DNA of 5,594 nucleotides from DAIOGN01 sp036745245 (GTDB taxonomy: Bacteria > Zixibacteria > MSB-5A5 > JAUVRN01). Each line of letters opens with the position of its first letter. The first letter of the stretch is position 1. This document shows, one piece after another, positions 1 to 3,774 of the stretch. The notes under the pieces were generated by a model that worked only from the letters and a program-made list of their open reading frames with translations, was not told where the DNA came from and searched no databases. The stretch is taken from NCBI GenBank assembly GCA_036745245.1, contig DAIOGN010000172.1, positions 1 to 5,594 on the forward strand, in the 5' to 3' direction. Made by a program: the position numbers and the translations under genes.

Positions 1-1761
1 GACCAGCGCACGGCCGTACTGCGCGTAATGCGCGCAGGCGGCGGTGAAATCACGCACCTGAGAGTACCCCGAGGAATCCCCCGCCGAACGGAAGGCCTTG
101 ACGCGCCAGAAGTAGTGGCCGGAAGCCAGAGGAGACCCCGGCGCAAAGGCGTTGTCCGGGAGGCCCGGAAAGCTCTGAACCGCCGTGCCGAACGTGGAGT
201 CGGTCGACACTTCCAGTCGATAGGTATCCTCGCTCTCGTGCCAGCACGTGGACCAGAGAAACGCCGGGATGGAATCGGGCGTTACCCAACCTGCCGGCGG
301 CTCGTACAGACGGGGCGGCAAAAGCGGCGTGATGAACCGCGCCGAGTACACGTCCTGCGTGCCGTCCCGCGTGTCGGTCCACACCGCCACGTTGTAGTCG
401 TGGCGGCTGTGCACGCCGATGTATTCGGCGAGCAGTCCCGCCATGGGGCTATGCTCGGTCGTGGGATCCAAGAGGCCTGTCGCTCGGTCGGTTCTCGGAA
501 CCGGCGGGCGTCCCGCTGGACGCGCCGCGACATCGTTCGGGCTGGACGACACGCTCGACAGCCGATAATTCGTGGTAAACGTCTCGCCGCCGTCGAAGGA
601 CGCAGCGAAATAGCAGTCGAACAGGTAGTGGCCCGGGTCATTGCGCTGATCATAGAACACCAGGTTCAGCACGCCATCTTCGTTGACGTACAGCCAGGGG
701 TGGAACTGGTCCACGTCCTGTCCCGGCGGATCGTCGTTCACCACCGCCGGAGCCGACCAGGTGACGCCGTTGTCGGTGGATTTCCGCAACAGCACGTCGG
801 TCTCGAATGACAATTCGTCTGCATACTGGGTCTGAGATACATAGATCGTGCCGTCGTAAGGTCCGCCGGAGATGTCGGCGTCGCCATTGGGCATGCCGTA
901 CACGTCGATGCCGCCGTCAACGTAGTCGTACGTGAGGTTGGGGAAGTATGCGACCTGATCTCCCGTAAAGCTTGCTCCCCCGTCGAACGACACGTTGTGC
1001 CGGATGGCGGAATACACGCCCTGACACACGCCGCCGGTGCTGTCGAGATGCACTCCCTGCCACAGCACGTGCACCGAGCCGTCACTGTTCACGATCGGGA
1101 TGGAAAATTGACCCTGATCCCAGGTGCCGCACTTGGTGCCGATGATCGCCGGCCCCACGGCCACGGTGTCGTCGAAGCTCACTCCGCCGTCGGTGGAACG
1201 CACGAAGATCATGCGATCGCGCCCCACATCCGGAAAGCGCGTCCACGAACAGTAGTAGTACCCGTCGTACGGTCCGCCCGTGCGATCGACGGCCGTGAAC
1301 TGCTTGTCCTCGAAGTAGGGCCCCAACGGTTGCATGGGCACGGGCCCGGTCCACACCAGCCCGCCGTTGGTGGAGGTATACACCACGATGTGACTGGACT
1401 GCGGAGCGGAATTGTCAAAGTCGAGCATGTTCATGAAGAATCGCCCAGACCGATCGCCCACGAGAACGGGGTCGGACTGCCACGTGAAAATCATCGGGTC
1501 CACCAGTTGATCATTCCACGTGGCGCCGCCATCCGTGGACACACCCACGCCCACGCGCCGGTACCCAAGCCGGAAGTCCAGCCAGTCGGCCACAACATTC
1601 AGGCTATCGGTGAGGTTGATCCAGATTTGTTCCTCGTTCTGCAGAAAGGGCGACGCATCCGTATTCAGTCGCACGTTGGGTGGGGGCTGTGCGGGGAGGG
1701 TGGACGGCAGCAGACTGATGAACCAGAGGGACACAAGGGTGGAGACTAGTTTCCTGATCAT
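1..1761 (-). CDS. Secreted Asp-box (BNR) beta-propeller protein, sialidase-like, 3' end outside the window
   Basis: The minus strand is open for 587 codons from ATG at 1761 to the left edge, with no stop. Residues 1-24 look like a signal peptide: basic MIRK, a hydrophobic stretch, then LPA before Gln25. Six Asp-box motifs (S-x-D-x-G-x-T/S-W/F) lie at residues 75-82 (STDGGATW), 130-137 (STNGGLVW), 189-196 (STDGGVSF), 258-265 (SFDGGASF), 328-335 (STDNGVTW) and 388-395 (SFDGGETF). Their 55-70 residue spacing fits six propeller blades. Residues 446-472 (AEYIGV, then VWTDTRDGTQDVY) match the last-blade pattern of the family. Residues 480-576 resemble an Fn3-like module (YRLEVSTDSTF, then YFWRVKAF). 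Database labels would be exo-alpha-sialidase, but I see no FRIP motif and cannot place the catalytic Arg triad, so enzyme activity is unproven. It could be a non-catalytic surface propeller. The start is supported by AAGGAG eight bases upstream. A sorting domain or dockerin may follow off-window. Confidence 0.92.
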   Translation of the reverse strand, partial: MIRKLVSTLVSLWFISLLPSTLPAQPPPNVRLNTDASPFLQNEEQIWINLTDSLNVVADWLDFRLGYRRVGVGVSTDGGATWNDQLVDPMIFTWQSDPVLVGDRSGRFFMNMLDFDNSAPQSSHIVVYTSTNGGLVWTGPVPMQPLGPYFEDKQFTAVDRTGGPYDGYYYCSWTRFPDVGRDRMIFVRSTDGGVSFDDTVAVGPAIIGTKCGTWDQGQFSIPIVNSDGSVHVLWQGVHLDSTGGVCQGVYSAIRHNVSFDGGASFTGDQVAYFPNLTYDYVDGGIDVYGMPNGDADISGGPYDGTIYVSQTQYADELSFETDVLLRKSTDNGVTWSAPAVVNDDPPGQDVDQFHPWLYVNEDGVLNLVFYDQRNDPGHYLFDCYFAASFDGGETFTTNYRLSSVSSSPNDVAARPAGRPPVPRTDRATGLLDPTTEHSPMAGLLAEYIGVHSRHDYNVAVWTDTRDGTQDVYSARFITPLLPPRLYEPPAGWVTPDSIPAFLWSTCWHESEDTYRLEVSTDSTFGTAVQSFPGLPDNAFAPGSPLASGHYFWRVKAFRSAGDSSGYSQVRDFTAACAHYAQYGRALV

Positions 1762-1769
1762 GAGCCGGA

Positions 1770-1775
1770 CTCCTT
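1770..1775 (-). promoter_or_regulatory. Ribosome binding site of the propeller gene
   Basis: AAGGAG on the minus strand lies eight bases before the ATG at 1761. It fixes that start, and the signal peptide begins exactly there. Confidence 0.75.
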
Positions 1776-1848
1776 GCCGAAGCGGATTGGAGGTCGGGCC
1801 GGTTGAGATTCGCCTACCCAGTCAGCCGCGCCACCCAGACTATCGTGC

Positions 1849-1871
1849 CTCCGAAGGATAACTCTTCGGAG
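1849..1871. repeat. Perfect inverted repeat overlapping the -10 box, operator-like
   Basis: CTCCGAAG (1849-1856) and CTTCGGAG (1864-1871) form perfect 8-base arms around a 7-base centre. The repeat covers the -10 box, part of the spacer and the predicted start of the minus-strand promoter, which is a typical position for a repressor operator. It lacks a T-run, so it is not an intrinsic terminator. No regulator gene is visible in the window. Confidence 0.45.
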
Positions 1872-1882
1872 CGGTCAGTCAA
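1855..1882 (-). promoter_or_regulatory. Candidate sigma70-type promoter of the propeller gene
   Basis: On the minus strand TTGACT (1877-1882) is followed after 16 bases by TATCCT (1855-1860). The boxes match the consensus at 5/6 and 4/6. Transcription would start near 1848, giving a leader of roughly 87 bases. The sigma factor consensus of this organism is unknown, so this is inferred from the general bacterial pattern. Confidence 0.45.
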
Positions 1883-1970
1883 TGTGAGATGCTCCCTTAG
1901 AGGCTCTCCTCTCGTTCGCAGGTGAAAGGCTATCCATCTAGCCCTCAGCAGGATACGATTTCGGACAGGC

Positions 1971-2016
1971 GCCTGGCCAGAGGTGCACGCCGCATGCCCG
2001 CACGGGCGTGCCAGGC
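1971..2016. repeat. Bulged hairpin in the divergent intergenic region
   Basis: GCCTG (1971-1975) pairs with CAGGC (2012-2016), and GCACGCC (1985-1991) pairs with GGCGTGC (2005-2011). Together they give about 12 base pairs with a one-sided bulge (1976-1984). CAGGCGCCTG at 1966-1975 is also a perfect palindrome. Smaller hairpins lie to the left at 1899-1912 (AGAGG/CCTCT) and 1928-1943 (GGCTA/TAGCC), and to the right at 2031-2043 (TCCGG/CCGGA). No coding frame, tRNA or riboswitch that I recognise is present in 1883-2059. Function is unknown; some of this is expected by chance in GC-rich DNA. Confidence 0.35.
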
Positions 2017-2059
2017 CGCCGCGTGACCGTTCCGGCAGCCGGAGAAGCGGCCCACGATA

Positions 2060-2088
2060 TTGCCCCGGTTGGAGTTAAGGTCTCTTAT
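2060..2088 (+). promoter_or_regulatory. Candidate sigma70-type promoter of the Arg-rich protein gene
   Basis: TTGCCC (2060-2065) and TCTTAT (2083-2088) are separated by 17 bases, with 4/6 matches in each box. Transcription would start near 2095, leaving a leader of about 53 bases before the ATG at 2148. Confidence 0.4.
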
Positions 2089-2134
2089 GGGCTGCCGAAA
2101 ATGGTAGGTAGGAAACCGTTCACCCAACCCACAC

Positions 2135-2142
2135 AGGGGGAG
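2135..2142 (+). promoter_or_regulatory. Ribosome binding site of the Arg-rich protein gene
   Basis: AGGGGGAG ends five bases before the ATG at 2148. This strong purine-rich site supports the chosen start and the plus-strand reading of this ambiguous GC-rich region. Confidence 0.7.
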
Positions 2143-2147
2143 TAGTA

Positions 2148-2804
2148 ATGACAAACCGTAAGCGATCCACGAGCAAGAGATCGGGCGCAACTCGCCGCCG
2201 CTCTGCAGCTCGCAAAGCCAGCAGCCGCAAGGCCGCCCGTAAGTCCACTCGCTCGACGTCGCGCAAGCGGTCCGCTCGCAAGTCGAGCACGCGTCGCCCG
2301 GCGCGCAAGACCAGCAGAGCCCGCAAGGCGTCCAGCTGGTCCAAGTCCAACCGCCCGGCGTCCAGCCGCAGCCGGAAGGCCAAGTCCGCTCGCCGGACTA
2401 CCCGCCGTCCTGCCCGCAAGAACGCCCGCCGCGCGTCGTACTCGGCCTGGGCATCCGCCTGGTCGTCGAGCGCCCGCCCGGCCCGCAAGCGCGCTGCCGG
2501 CAGCACGCGCCGCCGCAAGAGCCCGGCCGCCAAGAATCGGGCTCAGATCTCCAACCTGTGGAACTGGGAGTACGGTTGGAACAGCGGTGCCCCGAGCCGC
2601 CCGGCGCGTCGCCACTCGGCCCGCAAGTCGAACCGGAAGAGCAGCCGCAAGGCAACGCATTCCGCGAGCCGTACGTCGCGCAAGTCAGCGCGTCGCACCG
2701 CGACCCGCACCACGCGGACCCGCAAGCCGGCTCGTCGCGCGACCACGCGTACGTACGCCCGCCGGACTCGGCGCAGCACGTACTCCACGTACGCGGCGTA
2801 CTAG
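2148..2804 (+). CDS. Arg/Ser-rich histone H1- or protamine-like basic protein
   Basis: This 218-residue protein has about 55 Arg and 21 Lys (35% basic), about 42 Ser, a single acidic residue (Glu141) and no Cys or Asp. Such a composition fits nucleic-acid binding by a disordered tail, as in bacterial H1-like proteins (chlamydial Hc1/Hc2, Bordetella BpH1). Those are Lys/Ala/Pro-rich, whereas this one is Arg/Ser/Thr-rich and closer to protamine. Short units of the type SRK, ARK and RKS recur throughout. Two breaks stand out: residues 98-108 carry Tyr98, Trp101 and Trp105, and residues 134-148 (ISNLWNWEYGW plus NSGA) carry three Trp and the only acid. The C-terminus is Tyr-rich (STYSTYAAY). There is no signal peptide, so the site of action is probably the nucleoid; this is inferred. 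A strong ribosome binding site precedes the gene and an intrinsic terminator follows it, so it is a single-gene unit. Composition bias makes homology assignment unreliable, and ribosome- or RNA-binding roles remain possible. Confidence 0.8.
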   Translation: MTNRKRSTSKRSGATRRRSAARKASSRKAARKSTRSTSRKRSARKSSTRRPARKTSRARKASSWSKSNRPASSRSRKAKSARRTTRRPARKNARRASYSAWASAWSSSARPARKRAAGSTRRRKSPAAKNRAQISNLWNWEYGWNSGAPSRPARRHSARKSNRKSSRKATHSASRTSRKSARRTATRTTRTRKPARRATTRTYARRTRRSTYSTYAAY

Positions 2805-2861
2805 TTCAACGAACACCGCCACCCGTCTAGCGCAGGGATGCGCCGCGGATTGTGGGTGAGG

Positions 2862-2893
2862 GCCCCGCATCGGAATGCGGGGCTTGTTTTTTG
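2862..2893 (+). terminator. Intrinsic terminator after the Arg-rich protein gene
   Basis: GCCCCGCAT (2862-2870) and ATGCGGGGC (2875-2883) form a perfect 9-base-pair stem with a CGGA loop, followed by TTGTTTTTTG. It lies 58 bases after the stop codon and separates this gene from the zinc-ribbon gene. Confidence 0.88.
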
Positions 2894-2966
2894 TGTGCCG
2901 GGCTATCCGAGCCCCGGCCAGCTCCCGGGGGAGGGTCGCATCCCGATGCACCGCAACAGATTCTGC

Positions 2967-2995
2967 TTGACGGACCGGGCCCGGTTGGGTATCTA
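2967..2995 (+). promoter_or_regulatory. Candidate promoter for the structured leader and zinc-ribbon gene
   Basis: TTGACG (2967-2972) matches the -35 consensus at 5/6. After 17 bases comes TATCTA (2990-2995), a weak -10 with 3/6 matches. Transcription would start near 3002, more than 215 bases before the start codon plus whatever the gap hides. Between the upstream terminator and this promoter (2894-2966) I see only short GC-rich hairpins, such as 2897-2918. Confidence 0.35.
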
Positions 2996-3059
2996 CCCCC
3001 TGAGGAGTGGGGGACATTCCTGCGGGGGCACTCCCCCGGCATCGAAGGTCTCAGTCTAC

Positions 3060-3069
3060 NNNNNNNNNN
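3060..3069. other. Assembly gap (10 N)
   Basis: A run of ten N bases. The round number suggests a scaffolding placeholder, so the true length may differ. No reading frame across it can be trusted. Confidence 0.95.
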
Positions 3070-3192
3070 ATCCGGGCATGGGCTTCTGGAGTATACCCTG
3101 AGGTACGGGCCTTCACCAGCGCCCACCCGATGCGCCAGGCAGCGGTGCCTGGGGGGACAGCCACCCACACCAGAGCGTCCCGCATGCGGGCC

Positions 3193-3209
3193 CTCCCGGG
3201 GCCCGGGAG
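3193..3209 (+). promoter_or_regulatory. Hairpin containing the Shine-Dalgarno sequence of the zinc-ribbon gene
   Basis: CTCCCGG (3193-3199) pairs with CCGGGAG (3203-3209) around a 3-base loop. The right arm contains GGAG (3206-3209), the best ribosome binding site for the ATG at 3219 (9-base spacing). Folding would hide it, suggesting translation control. The AGAAGAGA just downstream is a weaker, unpaired alternative. Confidence 0.5.
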
Positions 3210-3218
3210 AAGAGACTC

Positions 3219-3506
3219 ATGATCTGTTGGCGATGTCAGAAAGAACTCACACAGGTTCAACAGCCTCAACGCAACGAATCGTGCCCGCGCTGCGGGACTT
3301 CGCTGCGGAGTTGCTCGAACTGCGAGTTCTATGACGAGGTGGCGGACAACAAGTGCAGGGAATCCAAGGCGCCCTTGGTGGAAGACAAGGACCGGGCCAA
3401 CTTCTGCCCGCTCTTCTCCGTGGCCGTGACGCCGCACCGGCTGCCGCCGCGCCCGGTCACGAAGGCGTTCCTCAAGGAAAAGTGGGACTCGCTGTTCGAA
3501 GACTGA
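3219..3506 (+). CDS. Small eight-cysteine double zinc-ribbon protein
   Basis: This 95-residue protein starts at the ATG after the Shine-Dalgarno hairpin. Eight cysteines suit two zinc sites. The first is Cys3-x2-Cys6 with Cys22-x2-Cys25 (CPRCGTSL), a classic zinc ribbon. The second is Cys32-x2-Cys35 (CSNCEFYD), Cys46 and Cys63 (NFCPLF). The second half, with C-x2-C-x-F-Y-D, then C-R-E and D-K-x-x-A-N-F-C, is a pattern I recall from small uncharacterised proteins in Deltaproteobacteria and FCB-type genomes; no function is established to my knowledge. The C-terminus (residues 69-95) is basic-proline then charged (TKAFLKEKWDSLFED). There is no signal peptide or membrane segment, so it is probably cytoplasmic. 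Metal binding is inferred from cysteine spacing; protein or nucleic-acid binding is equally possible. No convincing terminator follows on the plus strand. Confidence 0.85.
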   Translation: MICWRCQKELTQVQQPQRNESCPRCGTSLRSCSNCEFYDEVADNKCRESKAPLVEDKDRANFCPLFSVAVTPHRLPPRPVTKAFLKEKWDSLFED

Positions 3507-3605
3507 CGTATCTCTGCACCATCCCTCTGCCTTGACGTGCACCCTCGGGTGAGTGTGCGCACGTATCTTCTGTAGTTCAGCTCTACCTGTCCGCCTCCCC
3601 AACGT

Positions 3606-3640
3606 CGGGTCATCCCCGGTGTGTGACTCTGCCGGGTCAT
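3606..3640. repeat. Short direct repeat in the convergent intergenic region
   Basis: CGGGTCAT occurs at 3606-3613 and 3633-3640, 27 bases apart. The surrounding 3507-3693 has no supported gene, and this pair may be chance. Confidence 0.3.
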
Positions 3641-3693
3641 TTGCCGCCTCCACGTTCGCACCACACTCGACAGTCATCGTACCTTGCGGGCAC

Positions 3694-3727
3694 AAAAAAT
3701 CCCGGCCCCCTTGCGAGGGCCGGGATT
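3694..3727 (-). terminator. Intrinsic terminator of the dockerin-protein gene
   Basis: Read on the minus strand, AATCCCGGCCC (3727-3717) pairs with GGGCCGGGATT (3708-3698): 11 base pairs with an 8-base loop, then a T-run to 3694. It lies 47 bases after the stop at 3775. The plus strand lacks a matching T-run, so it probably serves the minus-strand gene only. Confidence 0.9.
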
Positions 3728-3774
3728 CCGGTTTACCGATCGACGGGGTTAATGTCGAACGTAAATCTGGCTGA

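Larger units (their letters stand above)
2996..3218 (+). promoter_or_regulatory. Hairpin-rich untranslated leader, possible structured RNA, interrupted by a gap
   Basis: This stretch has no supported gene. It contains a dense series of hairpins: CCCCC/GGGGG at 2996-3013, GGGGG/CCCCC at 3024-3037, TACC/GGTA at 3094-3105, a perfect 7-base-pair CCAGGCA/TGCCTGG stem at 3135-3152, the palindrome CCCGCATGCGGG at 3179-3190, and CTCCCGG/CCGGGAG at 3193-3209. The position between a promoter-like sequence and a start codon suits a cis-regulatory leader or a small RNA. I matched it to no riboswitch, tRNA, tmRNA, SRP or RNase P consensus that I know, and the unresolved bases prevent a full fold. Confidence 0.4.

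Noticed and set aside
28..810. Plus-strand 260-residue frame
   Set aside because: It is antisense to the propeller gene, with Arg/Val/His-biased composition and no recognisable domain.
997..1749. Plus-strand 250-residue frame
   Set aside because: It is also antisense to the propeller gene, whose Asp-box motifs span this region.
2085..2660. Long minus-strand frames opposite the Arg-rich gene, including a 191-residue Ala/Arg/Gly-rich one
   Set aside because: Arg-rich GC-rich coding sequence leaves antisense frames open. The plus strand has the ribosome binding site, promoter and terminator.
2996..3218. 6S RNA, tRNA or tmRNA in the leader
   Set aside because: CCCTGAGG recalls the 5' end of 6S RNA, but the matching 3' strand is not found. 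No tRNA T-loop or tmRNA tag is present.
2827..3695. Several frames crossing the N run on both strands
   Set aside because: They read through unresolved bases, hairpins and a terminator, and have no domain content.
3553..3774. Plus-strand 73-residue frame after the zinc-ribbon gene
   Set aside because: It has no ribosome binding site and runs through the intrinsic terminator of the opposite gene.
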